This document shows, piece by piece, positions 44,508-53,022 of a DNA stretch of 64,000 nucleotides; the first letter of the stretch is position 1, and the number at the start of each line of letters is the position of its first letter. Under the pieces are notes generated by a model. It was not told the origin of the DNA, did no database searches, and was given only the letters and a program-made list of their open reading frames with translations. The DNA comes from Flavobacterium aquidurense. Lineage in GTDB: Bacteria; Bacteroidota; Bacteroidia; Flavobacteriales; Flavobacteriaceae. Location of the stretch: the NCBI RefSeq assembly GCF_001404985.1, contig NZ_JRLF01000009.1:1-64000 (forward strand), in the 5' to 3' direction. A program made the translations under genes and the position numbers.

Positions 44508-45653
44508 CTAAAATCTATCAATCGCTTCTTGTACTTTTTCTTCTTTTACACACAACGAGAATCGTATATAACCTTCGCCGTTGCTTCCAAAAATGGTTCC
44601 CGGTGTGATGAAAATGTGTTTCTCGTATAATATTTCGTCAATGAACTTTTCTGATGATTCAATTCCTTCCGGCAATTTTGCCCAGACAAAAAGTCCAACG
44701 CCTTCTTTATAAACTTTGCAGCCTAATTTTTCTGCTAATTTTTCAGTTAATTCTCTGCGGCGTCTGTAAATCTTATTTTGATCTTCGAACCATGATTTAT
44801 CGCAATTCAATGCTGCAACTGCACCTTTCTGGATTCCGTAGAACATTCCGCTGTCCATGTTGCTTTTTACTTTTAAGACTGCATCGATAATTTCAGGATT
44901 CCCTAAAACCATCCCAACTCTCCAGCCTGCCATGTTGAATGTCTTACTAAGTGAATTCAATTCTAAAGCCACATCTTTCGCTCCTTCAACCTGCAATAAA
45001 CTCATTGGGTTATCATTCAAAACAAAACTATACGGATTGTCGTTGACCAATAATATATTGTGTTTTTTAGCAAAAGCAACTAATTTTTCAAATAACGCTA
45101 AACTTCCTCTTGCTCCTGTTGGCATGTGCGGATATCCCAGCCACATAATTTTCACTTTCTCCAGCTCTAATTTCTCTAAAGCTTCAAAATCCGGTTCCCA
45201 TGCATTTGCTTCTTTCAAGTCATAATAAACAGGAACTGCTCCAACCAAATTAGTTACCGACGTATACGTTGGATAACCCGGATTCGGAATCAAAACGTGA
45301 TCACCTTCATTTAAAAAAGCCAACGAAATGTGCATGATTCCTTCTTTCGAACCCATCAAAGGCAAAATTTCATTATTAGGGTTCAACTCAACACCAAACT
45401 GATTGTGATAAAAATCTGCCATCCCTTTTCTCAATTCCGGTAATCCCTGATAGCTCTGATAACCATGCCCGTTTTCATCTTGAATTGCTGCGGCAACCGC
45501 TTCAATTACTGCTTTCGACGGACTCAAATCTGGGCTTCCAATTCCCATATTGATGATAGATTTTCCTTCAGACTGCAGTTGACGAACTTCTCTTAATTTT
45601 GATGAGAAGTAGTATTCTTCAACTGTATCTAATCTTTTTGCTGTTGTAATCAT
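44508..45653 (-). CDS. Fold-type I PLP aminotransferase, probably aromatic
   Basis: This 381-residue class I/II aminotransferase has the PLP lysine K237 in SLSKTFNMAGWRVGM. The cofactor segment VNDNPYSFVLND (about 203-214) is also present, with GYPTYTS before it. The family includes aspartate-, LL-diaminopimelate- and aromatic-specific enzymes. Its position between pheA and tyrA suggests it transaminates phenylpyruvate and 4-hydroxyphenylpyruvate, an inference from context. Gaps of 88 and 192 bp separate it from its operon neighbours. Confidence 0.88.
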   Translation of the reverse strand: MITTAKRLDTVEEYYFSSKLREVRQLQSEGKSIINMGIGSPDLSPSKAVIEAVAAAIQDENGHGYQSYQGLPELRKGMADFYHNQFGVELNPNNEILPLMGSKEGIMHISLAFLNEGDHVLIPNPGYPTYTSVTNLVGAVPVYYDLKEANAWEPDFEALEKLELEKVKIMWLGYPHMPTGARGSLALFEKLVAFAKKHNILLVNDNPYSFVLNDNPMSLLQVEGAKDVALELNSLSKTFNMAGWRVGMVLGNPEIIDAVLKVKSNMDSGMFYGIQKGAVAALNCDKSWFEDQNKIYRRRRELTEKLAEKLGCKVYKEGVGLFVWAKLPEGIESSEKFIDEILYEKHIFITPGTIFGSNGEGYIRFSLCVKEEKVQEAIDRF

Positions 45654-45741
45654 TTCTATTTTTTATTAAAAAATGCTTTAGGCTTTAGGCCGTAAGCTTT
45701 ATGCTTTCTTTTTAGACTTTTTGACTTTCGACTTTCTAACT

Positions 45742-46581
45742 TTAAGACTGACTTAAAGGTTTAGTATTTTTATATTCTCCCAAAACCTTTAAATACTCTG
45801 CCATTATATTTAATAGTGATTTAGCTTTTGCAAAATCTTCATATTTCTCGAATGTCACATCTACGAAAAATGAATATTTCCAAGGTGTTTCGATTTTTGG
45901 AAGCGATTGAATTTTTGTCAAATTCAGTTTGCAATCGCTCATTACATTCAAAACTGCTGCTAAACTTCCTCTTTTGTGATCTAATTCAAATTTGATAGAA
46001 GCTCTGTTGATTTCGTTTTCGGGCAAAAATGAATTTTGTTTTTTAATGATTACAAAACGAGTCATATTGTTTTTGATCGTTTGAATTTCCGGAGCCAGAA
46101 TTTCTAAATTATACATTTCTGAAGCTACTTTACTTCCAATCGCTGCAATTCCACTTAATTGTTTCTCCTGAATTCTTCTTGCCGTTTCAGCCGTATCCTT
46201 ATCTTCAACCAACTTAATATTTGGATATTGTTTTAAGAAATCCATACATTGCAAAATTGCCATTGGGTGTGAATGAACTTCTTTTATATCCTCAATTCTC
46301 TGACCTTTCAATGCCATTAAATTTTGGTGGATACTTAAATAATGTTCTCCAATTATGTGCAAATTGTTCTTGTCAATCAAAGCATAATTTGGAATAATTG
46401 GCCCTGCAATCGAATTTTCTATTGCCATAACTGCCTGATCAGATTTTCCTGAAAGCAGGCTGTCAACCAATTCTTCAAAAGACAAACACTCATCAATAGT
46501 CACATTTTCAGAGAAATACTCTTTCACTACCTGATGATGAAAAGAACCTTTTATACCTTGTATTGCAATTTTAGTTGTCAT
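45742..46581 (-). CDS. pheA: Prephenate dehydratase
   Basis: This 279-residue enzyme converts prephenate to phenylpyruvate for phenylalanine synthesis. The catalytic domain (about 1-185) starts IAIQGIKGSFHHQVVKEYF and carries AVMAIENSIAGPI and the NMTRFVII motif (TRF). The C-terminal ACT domain (about 195-270) has LPKIETPWKYSFFVDVTF, the phenylalanine-binding type region. It is the first structural gene of the operon. The terminator hairpin of the upstream leader ends only about 7 nt before its ATG. Confidence 0.95.
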   Translation of the reverse strand: MTTKIAIQGIKGSFHHQVVKEYFSENVTIDECLSFEELVDSLLSGKSDQAVMAIENSIAGPIIPNYALIDKNNLHIIGEHYLSIHQNLMALKGQRIEDIKEVHSHPMAILQCMDFLKQYPNIKLVEDKDTAETARRIQEKQLSGIAAIGSKVASEMYNLEILAPEIQTIKNNMTRFVIIKKQNSFLPENEINRASIKFELDHKRGSLAAVLNVMSDCKLNLTKIQSLPKIETPWKYSFFVDVTFEKYEDFAKAKSLLNIMAEYLKVLGEYKNTKPLSQS

Positions 46582-46587
46582 ATATTC

Positions 46588-46616
46588 AAAAAAAAATCCT
46601 GATTTTCATCAGGATT
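46588..46616 (-). terminator. Attenuator terminator before pheA
   Basis: On the minus strand AATCCTGAT and ATCAGGATT form a perfect 9-bp stem around GAAA and run directly into a stretch of nine T. The U-tract ends about 7 nt before the pheA start. A terminator in this position can only regulate the genes downstream. Confidence 0.9.
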
Positions 46617-46649
46617 GTATATTAGTTTTATTTGTCTTTTTTAATTTTC

Positions 46650-46730
46650 TCAAATAACCATAGCACAATCCTCACTTCTACTAAAGAAGAAATAAAAAGA
46701 GTTGCTAAAATAAAAACGGTTATTAGACAT
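46650..46730 (-). CDS. Phenylalanine leader peptide of the pheA operon
   Basis: This open frame encodes 26 residues from an ATG to TGA. It starts MSNNRFYFSN and contains FYF at residues 6-8 and FYFFF at 12-16, so eight of eleven residues there are Phe or Tyr (six Phe, two Tyr). It ends SEDCAMVI. Such a run directly upstream of a terminator hairpin and pheA is diagnostic of an attenuation leader, analogous to enterobacterial pheL but unrelated in sequence. No Shine-Dalgarno is seen, only an A-rich ACACAAACAAA before the ATG, which is normal for this phylum. Confidence 0.85.
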   Translation of the reverse strand: MSNNRFYFSNSFYFFFSRSEDCAMVI

Positions 46731-46830
46731 TTTGTTTGTGTTTTTCAATAAATTCTCTGCGAATGTATAAATTAATTTCAGTGCACCAAAAAAAATATTG
46801 CATTTTATGAAACAAAAAAGGATTTCTTAA

Positions 46831-46838
46831 CAAATTTA
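46831..46838 (-). promoter_or_regulatory. Candidate -7 box of the pheA operon
   Basis: On the minus strand TAAATTTG matches TAnnTTTG about 100 bp upstream of the leader peptide start. No good -33 element is visible, so the position is tentative. Confidence 0.35.
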
Positions 46839-46893
46839 GCAGGTTTTGTATGATAATATAAAAATATTGGTTTAAAATAAGATATTTATAATG

Positions 46894-46933
46894 AGATTCT
46901 GAGGTCCTAAGTTGCTGAGATGCTAAGTTTTTT
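46894..46933 (+). repeat. CTAAGTTGCTGAG-type dispersed repeat (copy 2)
   Basis: CCTAAGTTGCTGAGATGCTAA followed by GTTTTTT closely matches copy 1 at 19492-19531 and more loosely the one at 49662-49700. Confidence 0.6.
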
Positions 46934-46934
46934 C

Positions 46935-47023
46935 GCCACGAATTCACGAATTAGCTCGAATCTTTGTGATCATTTAATTCATATTTTCAAAAATTCTAAA
47001 TAAATAATTCGTGAATTCGTGGC
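46935..47023. repeat. Perfect 19-bp inverted repeat GCCACGAATTCACGAATTA
   Basis: The arm at 46935-46953 is repeated exactly inverted at 47005-47023, around a 51-bp spacer. It lies just beyond the DUF1501 gene stop. It may be a terminator-like dispersed repeat. No U-run follows. Confidence 0.75.
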
Positions 47024-47032
47024 TATCTATTC

Positions 47033-48199
47033 TCAAAACAACCCCGAAACCGGCTGATTTTTAATACCAATTTTAGAATAATCGAAATTCATTTTTTCTT
47101 TTAATAAAGATGCATAGACACTTCTAAAATCGGTTTCGTATTTTAAATCGCCATTATCCAGGTTCGCTAGATCCGGATTGTGTCCTAAAATAGTTCCTTT
47201 GTTATTTCCTCCTATTATAAACATTGGCGCAGCAGTTCCGTGATCTGTTCCGTTTCCGTTGTCTTTTACTCGTCGCCCAAACTCTGAAAACACTACGATA
47301 GTAACATTTTGAAGCAATTGGGCTTGTTTTAAATCCTGATAAAAACTGTACAAGGCATCATTTAAATCGGCTAATTTTTTCTCGTGAATGGCGAGTTGAT
47401 TGTCATGTGTATCAAATCCGCCAAGCGAAGTATAATATATTTTCGAATTCAGATTCCCTTTAATCAATCGTCCAATCCATTCCAGATTTTTAGATAAGTC
47501 AGTTTTAGGATAAGTGATTTCTGATTTTGATTTCGCCAATGCTTTCTGAATTTCATCTGATCCTTCGGTAACGGAATTGGCAATTTTTCGAACAAAATCT
47601 AATTGCGGATTATCGGATAAGGTTACATTTTCTTCTTTATCTGATTTTACTTTGAATCGATTTGGGTCTTTTACCGTGATCGAATTAGGTTCTAATCCTT
47701 TTAATGCGAGATTATCAATCGAATCGATATTGATTCCTGCCGTTGCCTGATGTCCGTTGCATTGCAAATCCAGATAACGCCCTAACCAGCCTTCATTAAT
47801 ATATTTATTAGAATCTGTTGCGGTTTGCCAAATTTCCTGACTGCGAAAATGCGACCGAATTGGTTCCGGATATCCCACATTCTGAATTACGGTTAAATCT
47901 CCGTTTTGCTGCATTTGAGCAAAATCTTTTAACGAAGGATGAAAAGCCATTCCTTTATTCTTACTGATAACCAAATCTTTATTTAAGGCAATTTTAGTTC
48001 GAAGATCATAATACAATGGATTATCGTACGGAATAAAAGTGTTTAAACCATCGTTTCCGCCATTCAACTGTACAAATACAATACATTGCTCGCCGATTAC
48101 TAAATTATTTTGCGAACCAAATGCATGTAAAAAATCAGGAAGCACCAGCATTCCGCCAGTAAAAGTTCCTGTAAGCGTTAGAAAATTCCTTCTGTTCAT
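47033..48199 (-). CDS. DUF1501 domain protein
   Basis: This 388-residue protein starts with a twin-arginine-like signal (MNRRNFLTLTGTFTGGMLVL). It has the DUF1501 domain, a sulfatase/alkaline-phosphatase-like fold. CIVFVQLNGGNDGLNTFIPY is the usual start and VFSEFGRRVKDNGNGTDHGT the usual metal-site motif. FDTHDNQLAIHEKKLADLND fits the family. The reaction is not established. It is paired with a DUF1800 gene 12 bp upstream, a common arrangement in Bacteroidetes and Planctomycetes. Confidence 0.9.
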   Translation of the reverse strand: MNRRNFLTLTGTFTGGMLVLPDFLHAFGSQNNLVIGEQCIVFVQLNGGNDGLNTFIPYDNPLYYDLRTKIALNKDLVISKNKGMAFHPSLKDFAQMQQNGDLTVIQNVGYPEPIRSHFRSQEIWQTATDSNKYINEGWLGRYLDLQCNGHQATAGINIDSIDNLALKGLEPNSITVKDPNRFKVKSDKEENVTLSDNPQLDFVRKIANSVTEGSDEIQKALAKSKSEITYPKTDLSKNLEWIGRLIKGNLNSKIYYTSLGGFDTHDNQLAIHEKKLADLNDALYSFYQDLKQAQLLQNVTIVVFSEFGRRVKDNGNGTDHGTAAPMFIIGGNNKGTILGHNPDLANLDNGDLKYETDFRSVYASLLKEKMNFDYSKIGIKNQPVSGLF

Positions 48200-48211
48200 A
48201 GCTGTAACTTT

Positions 48212-49609
48212 CTAGATTAATTGATATTCGGGTAGTTTCGTGATATAATCAAAAAGTCGTATTACGGCAAAATTGGCGTGGGCTTCTTTAGGGTCGAAAT
48301 CGTATTTCAGTAAATTCTCCATGTCTTTTTGCATCGAATCATTTACTTTAAATAATAATCTCTTTGATAATTCGGTGATGATGGTTTTATTATTTCCGTT
48401 AGGATCAAAGTCGATTTTAATGTCTATTTTCTCTACTTCTGTTTTTGGTTTTTCAGTATCCGAAGTCATCGTATTCAGTATTTTTCTGGTAATGCTTCTT
48501 CCGCTGCAAAGCAAATCTGAGGTATTGTTGCGCTGTAAATAAATTTGTGAAGTCAGCCAGGAATTCCCACCGTCCCAACCTTTTACATTTACCTGATTGT
48601 ACAAATCCATTCCTTGTTGTTTCAGAAAATAAAGAATCATACCATCATCAAGATCGTCGATATGTAATTCATCTAAAAGCTGTAAAATATAAACCAGCGG
48701 ATCTTTGATTTTCGTTCCTGAGGTTTCTTTTTTATATTCTTCGGTAAAAATTTTGGTTAATAAAGGCTGTATTTCGAACTTTACTTTTCTGAAATAATCG
48801 CCGTAATAGGTTACTAATTCTTCTGAAGGATTATCGTAAATAAACCATTTTAGAATTTTTCGGGTAATGAGATATGGAATATTTTTTTGCTCAAAAATAA
48901 TATCAACCAAATCATCTGAATTCCAGTTTCCGGTTTTACCGAAGTAGGTTTTATTGGTATTATCCTGCGCCAGGCTTCTATACATTGCGCCATCGTCTCC
49001 GTAATTTAATCCGGCCAAAGCTCTTGCGCCTTCTTTGATGTCATTTTCAGAATAATTTCCGATCCCGATTGTGAATAATTCGAGTAATTCCCGACTTAGA
49101 TTTTCGTTGTACTTTCCTTTTTTGTTATCGACATTGTCCAGGTATTTGACCATTGCATTCGATTTTACGATTTCCTTGGTCAGTTTTTTGAAATTCCCAA
49201 ATGCATTTTCTCGCAAAATCATATTGTGCTGATAAATCCAGTAATTGACTTTTACTTTTTGAGTTGTAGAAACGAAATGATTATGCCAGAAACAAACCAT
49301 ATTTTCGCGTAACGGAAATTCATCGTTTCGCATTTTGCCAATCCACCATTTTTTTAGCTCAACTGATGAATAAATTTCCTGCTTGAGAATTTTCTTTTTT
49401 GCTTCTGAATCGGCAGTTTTTATCGCTTCTCGCAGCTCTTTGAGTTCGATTAATGTTTTGGGATCGTCATTTAAAAAAGTGGGGAGTTGTGTATCGAATT
49501 TTGAATCATAGGAATGTTTTAGAAATTTTTCTAATCCTAATTTTTCTATTGCATCGGATTCTTTTCCGGAAAAACCCAATCGTAAGGACCAAAGATTGCT
49601 TTTTTTCAT
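48212..49609 (-). CDS. DUF1800 domain protein
   Basis: This 465-residue protein belongs to DUF1800. Family segments include RENMVCFWHNHFVSTTQKVK, LSRELLELFTIGIGNYSEND and DIKEGARALAGLNYG. The C-terminal VKGWDGGNSWLTSQIYLQRN is also typical. I see no clear signal peptide at this start, though many relatives are exported with the DUF1501 partner. The two genes are almost certainly one operon. The joint function is unknown. Confidence 0.88.
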   Translation of the reverse strand: MKKSNLWSLRLGFSGKESDAIEKLGLEKFLKHSYDSKFDTQLPTFLNDDPKTLIELKELREAIKTADSEAKKKILKQEIYSSVELKKWWIGKMRNDEFPLRENMVCFWHNHFVSTTQKVKVNYWIYQHNMILRENAFGNFKKLTKEIVKSNAMVKYLDNVDNKKGKYNENLSRELLELFTIGIGNYSENDIKEGARALAGLNYGDDGAMYRSLAQDNTNKTYFGKTGNWNSDDLVDIIFEQKNIPYLITRKILKWFIYDNPSEELVTYYGDYFRKVKFEIQPLLTKIFTEEYKKETSGTKIKDPLVYILQLLDELHIDDLDDGMILYFLKQQGMDLYNQVNVKGWDGGNSWLTSQIYLQRNNTSDLLCSGRSITRKILNTMTSDTEKPKTEVEKIDIKIDFDPNGNNKTIITELSKRLLFKVNDSMQKDMENLLKYDFDPKEAHANFAVIRLFDYITKLPEYQLI

Positions 49610-49661
49610 AATTCAGAAATTATTACAATAAGACTTGACTTTCTCTTAAAGGTTTAAAGAG

Positions 49662-49700
49662 AAGGTTCTGAGTTTCTTAGTTACTAAGGGACTAAGTTTT
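49662..49700 (+). repeat. CTAAG-type dispersed repeat (copy 3)
   Basis: GGTTCTGAGTTTCTTAGTTA followed by CTAAGGGACTAAG is a looser member of the family seen at 19492-19531 and 46894-46933. Confidence 0.5.
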
Positions 49701-49744
49701 AAAATCTTTGGTAATAATTAGAACGATGTTTTCTTCTCAATATT

Positions 49745-50266
49745 GTCATTCCGAGGAACGAGAAATCTTCACAAGAAACTCCACATGCATTGGCGCAAAA
49801 AAACATCATCAATAAATAAAGAAAATTCTTTCTTTATTTTTCTTCTCTAATAAATCAGAAATAGTAATTTAGCAAAATGCAATTATTAGAAGGCTATCAT
49901 ACTTATTATATCTACATTATAACAAACAGATCAAAAACTGTTTTCTATACTGGAGTAACAAATAACTTAAAAACTCGTTTAAATCAGCACAAAGAAAATA
50001 TTATAGCCGGAAATAAAAGTTTTGCTTCAAAATATAAAATTGAATTTTTGTTATATTATGAAAAATTTACCTGGATTCAAGAAGCAATTAGTCGTGAAAA
50101 AGAAATAAAAGGTTGGACTAGAAATAAAAAAATAGAGTTAATCAAAACTATTAATCTAGACCTTGATTTCTTAAACTATTTATTCGTTTAAATCACTAAT
50201 TTTCTTCACAAATTCTGAATTACTTTACGGAGCTTCTTGTTAAGATTCCTCGTTCCTCGGAATGAC
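49745..50266. mobile_element. Putative GIY-YIG nuclease-encoding element with 38-bp inverted ends
   Basis: Left end 49745-49782 begins GTCATTCCGAGGAACGAG. The right end 50229-50266, read inversely, begins with the same 18 bases. The two ends agree at 35 of 38 positions. The 522-bp unit encloses a single gene, a small GIY-YIG nuclease. Shorter gene-less palindromes with related ends occur at 14362-14448 and 23756-23856. This resembles an autonomous element plus MITE derivatives, by analogy with REP-RAYT systems. No target duplication is obvious at the edges. Confidence 0.6.
49877..50191 (+). CDS. GIY-YIG nuclease family protein
   Basis: This 104-residue protein is a single GIY-YIG domain of the UPF0213/UvrC-N type. 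The YIYII (11-15) and FYTGVT (23-28) strands form the motif. RLNQHK (34-39) and the helix E69-AISREKEIKGW supply the expected Arg, His and Glu. The cellular role of such stand-alone nucleases is uncertain. The gene lies within a 522-bp unit bounded by inverted repeats and follows the DUF1800 gene divergently. Confidence 0.88.
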   Translation: MQLLEGYHTYYIYIITNRSKTVFYTGVTNNLKTRLNQHKENIIAGNKSFASKYKIEFLLYYEKFTWIQEAISREKEIKGWTRNKKIELIKTINLDLDFLNYLFV

Positions 50267-50294
50267 AAAGATTACGGATAAAAAAGAATAACAA

Positions 50295-50327
50295 AAAAAG
50301 CAGCTATCATTACAATAACTGCTTTTT
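50295..50327 (-). terminator. Terminator of nrdA
   Basis: AAAAAGCAG and CTGCTTTTT pair with an imperfect inner stem (CTAT/AATA region). A U-run follows on the minus strand, about 50 bp beyond the nrdA stop. Confidence 0.75.
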
Positions 50328-50374
50328 ATAAATATTCTAAAAATCTAAAATCTTAGATCTAAACTCTAAAATCA

Positions 50375-52771
50375 TTAACTTCCACACATTTCACAATCAT
50401 CAGGCTCAGCTGCTTGTGCTTTTAAAAGCATTGCTTTGTAATCCTCTACGCTGATTGCTTCTGTTTCCGGAACTAAAGTTACCGGAGCATCTTCTTCTTT
50501 TTTATCGTTGTTTAGGGTAAATTTAATTGCATCAACCGCAGATTTTGTTCTTAGGTAATACATTCCTGTTTTTAAACCTGATTGCCAAGCATAAAAGTGC
50601 ATTGACGTCAGTTTAGAATAGTTTGCATCTTGCATGAACAAGTTTAATGATTGCGACTGGTCAATAAAATAACCTCTTTGACGTGACATATCGATAATGT
50701 CTTTCATCGACATTTCCCAAACTGTTTTGTATAGTTCTTTAAGGTCTTGCGGAATCACATCAATATTTTGAACTGATCCGTTATGACGCATAATTTCTTG
50801 CTTCAACGTTTCGTTCCATAAACCTCTGTCTACTAAATCGTGAAGTAAATGTTTGTTTACTACTATGAATTCTCCAGACAATACACGACGTGTGTAAATG
50901 TTTGATGTATATGGTTCAAAAGCTTCGTTGTTTCCTAAAATTTGAGAAGTCGAAGCGGTTGGCATTGGTGCAACTAATAATGAGTTACGAACTCCATGCT
51001 CCATTACTTCTTTTCTTAATGAAGCCCAGTCCCAACGGCCTGATAATTCTTCATCTTTCATTCCCCACATGTTGTATTGAAATTCTCCTTGTGACATTGG
51101 AGATCCAGCAAATGTAGAATATGGTCCTTCTTCTTTTGCCATTTCCATAGAAGCGGTTACAGCTGCGAAGTATAATGTTTCGAAAATTTCCTGATTTAAT
51201 GCTTTTGCTTCATCACTTGTAAACGGCATACGCAACATGATAAAAGCATCTGCTAATCCTTGAACCCCTAAACCAACCGGACGGTGGCGTAAGTTAGAAT
51301 TTTCAGCTTCTTTTACAGGATAGTAGTTTCTGTCGATTACTTTGTTCAGGTTACGAGTTACACGTTTTGTAACATTGTAAAGTGCTTCGTGATCGAATTT
51401 ACCATTCTCAATAAACATTGGTAATGAGATAGAAGCCAGGTTACAAACTGCGATTTCATCTTTAGAAGTAAACTCCATAATCTCTGTACACAAGTTTGAT
51501 GAACGAATTGTTCCTAAATTCTTGTGGTTTGATTTACGGTTTGCTGCATCTTTGTACAACATATAAGGCGTTCCGGTTTCGATTTGTGATTCAAGGATTT
51601 TCTCCCATAATTCACGTGCACGAATCGTTTTTCTACCTTTTCCTCTAAACTCATAATCAAGGTACATTGCTTCGAATTCTTCTCCGTAAACATCGTATAA
51701 TCCAGGACATTCGTTAGGACACATTAAAGTCCATGATGCATCTTCCTGAACACGTTTCATGAATAAATCAGATGTCCACATTGCGAAGAATAAATCACGT
51801 GCACGCATTTCTTCTTTTCCTGTGTTTTTCTTTAAATCCAAAAAGTCGAAGATATCCGCATGCCATGTTTCGATGTAAATCGCAAAACTTCCTTTACGTT
51901 TTCCTCCACCCTGATCTACATAACGAGCCGTATCGTTGAAAACTCTCAACATTGGAACGATTCCGTTTGAAGTTCCGTTTGTACCACGAATATAAGATCC
52001 TGTTGCACGAACGTTATGAATAGAAAGACCAATTCCTCCCGCTGATTGCGAGATTTTAGCCGTTTGTTTTAAAGTGTCGTAAATACCATCGATACTATCG
52101 TCCTGCATTGCTAAAAGGAAACAAGAAGACATTTGTGGTTTTGGAGTTCCGGCATTAAACAACGTTGGCGTTGCATGCGTAAAGAACTTTTTAGACATTA
52201 AATCGTAAGTTTCGATTACTGATTTTAAATCGTCAAGGTGAATACCAACCGAAACACGCATCAACATATGCTGTGGTCTTTCTACGATTTTTCCGTTTAT
52301 TTTTAACAAATACGAACGTTCTAAGGTTTTGAAACCAAAGTAATCGTAATTAAAATCTCTTGTATAAATAATATGAGAATCAAGGAAAGCCGAGTTTTCC
52401 TGAATCACTTTAAATACTTCATCCGAAAGTAATGGTGCTTCCTGGCCATTTCTTGGATTTACGTAATTATACATATCTTTCATCGTTTCTGAGAACGACT
52501 TTTTAGTATTTGAGTGTAGGTTCGAAATTGCCACACGAGCTGCTAATTGTGCATAATCAGGATGCGCAATTGTCATAGAAGCTGCCGTTTCTGCTGCAAG
52601 ATTATCAAGTTCAGATGTAGAAACACCGTCATACAATCCTTCGATAACACGCATGGCTACCTTAACAGGATCTACAAGTTCATTCAAGCCGTAACACAAT
52701 TTTTTGATTCTTTCTGTAATCTTATCAAACATTACCGGCTCTTTGTGGCCATCTCTTTTTACTACATACAT
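50375..52771 (-). CDS. nrdA: Ribonucleoside-diphosphate reductase alpha subunit (class Ia)
   Basis: This 798-residue catalytic subunit reduces ribonucleotides to deoxyribonucleotides. An N-terminal ATP-cone (about 1-90) is followed by the barrel. The redox cysteine is in [10 protein letters not shown], the C-x-E active site in [10 protein letters not shown], and the partner cysteine in [13 protein letters not shown]. The C-terminal redox pair is CEMC in [26 protein letters not shown] is the usual substrate-loop motif. It follows nrdB in the order nrdB-nrdA with a 251-bp gap. Confidence 0.97.
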   Translation of the reverse strand: MYVVKRDGHKEPVMFDKITERIKKLCYGLNELVDPVKVAMRVIEGLYDGVSTSELDNLAAETAASMTIAHPDYAQLAARVAISNLHSNTKKSFSETMKDMYNYVNPRNGQEAPLLSDEVFKVIQENSAFLDSHIIYTRDFNYDYFGFKTLERSYLLKINGKIVERPQHMLMRVSVGIHLDDLKSVIETYDLMSKKFFTHATPTLFNAGTPKPQMSSCFLLAMQDDSIDGIYDTLKQTAKISQSAGGIGLSIHNVRATGSYIRGTNGTSNGIVPMLRVFNDTARYVDQGGGKRKGSFAIYIETWHADIFDFLDLKKNTGKEEMRARDLFFAMWTSDLFMKRVQEDASWTLMCPNECPGLYDVYGEEFEAMYLDYEFRGKGRKTIRARELWEKILESQIETGTPYMLYKDAANRKSNHKNLGTIRSSNLCTEIMEFTSKDEIAVCNLASISLPMFIENGKFDHEALYNVTKRVTRNLNKVIDRNYYPVKEAENSNLRHRPVGLGVQGLADAFIMLRMPFTSDEAKALNQEIFETLYFAAVTASMEMAKEEGPYSTFAGSPMSQGEFQYNMWGMKDEELSGRWDWASLRKEVMEHGVRNSLLVAPMPTASTSQILGNNEAFEPYTSNIYTRRVLSGEFIVVNKHLLHDLVDRGLWNETLKQEIMRHNGSVQNIDVIPQDLKELYKTVWEMSMKDIIDMSRQRGYFIDQSQSLNLFMQDANYSKLTSMHFYAWQSGLKTGMYYLRTKSAVDAIKFTLNNDKKEEDAPVTLVPETEAISVEDYKAMLLKAQAAEPDDCEMCGS

Positions 52772-52808
52772 AAGCTTACTATTTTAGTTATTGAAAAAAT
52801 GAAAGACA

Positions 52809-52827
52809 TTGGAATAACGAATTCCAA
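52809..52827. repeat. Short palindrome between nrdB and nrdA
   Basis: TTGGAAT and ATTCCAA are perfect 7-bp inverted copies around five bases, about 40 bp upstream of the nrdA start. It may be an operator or a weak RNA hairpin. It does not match an NrdR box as I know it. Confidence 0.4.
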
Positions 52828-53022
52828 GACTTAAACATTGCGTGTTTTTAAATTATTTTTTGAGAATTGCAGGATCCTCAATAGTTACCCGATTCAAATT
52901 CGAAAAATGAATTTAAATACATTAAAAATTGTTATTGAATCAGCGATTTGGGATGAAGATTCAATCTTAAAAAATTGTAATTTTTCTTAGCGTCTTAGAT
53001 TACGCTAAAATTATTTTGGTGC

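Larger units (their letters stand above)
46582..46730 (-). promoter_or_regulatory. Phenylalanine transcription attenuator upstream of pheA
   Basis: On the minus strand this region reads leader peptide (46730-46650), a 33-nt spacer, terminator hairpin (46616-46595) and U-tract, then the pheA ATG. The leader codons 20-22 contain AGGATTGT (46672-46665), exactly complementary to ACAATCCT in the 5' arm of the terminator. Stalling at the Phe codons would leave AGGATTGT free to act as antiterminator. A ribosome reaching the stop codon would cover it and let the terminator form. This matches the classical attenuation design; function is inferred. Confidence 0.85.

Noticed and set aside
46723..46947. 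Minus-strand open frame of 74 residues upstream of pheA
   Set aside because: It is out of frame with the Phe leader and crosses the CTAAG-type repeat. Its Phe/Tyr content follows from AT-rich sequence, and no terminator geometry fits its stop.
52809..52827. Palindrome as an NrdR operator
   Set aside because: It does not resemble the NrdR-box consensus and is in the nrdB-nrdA gap rather than before nrdB.
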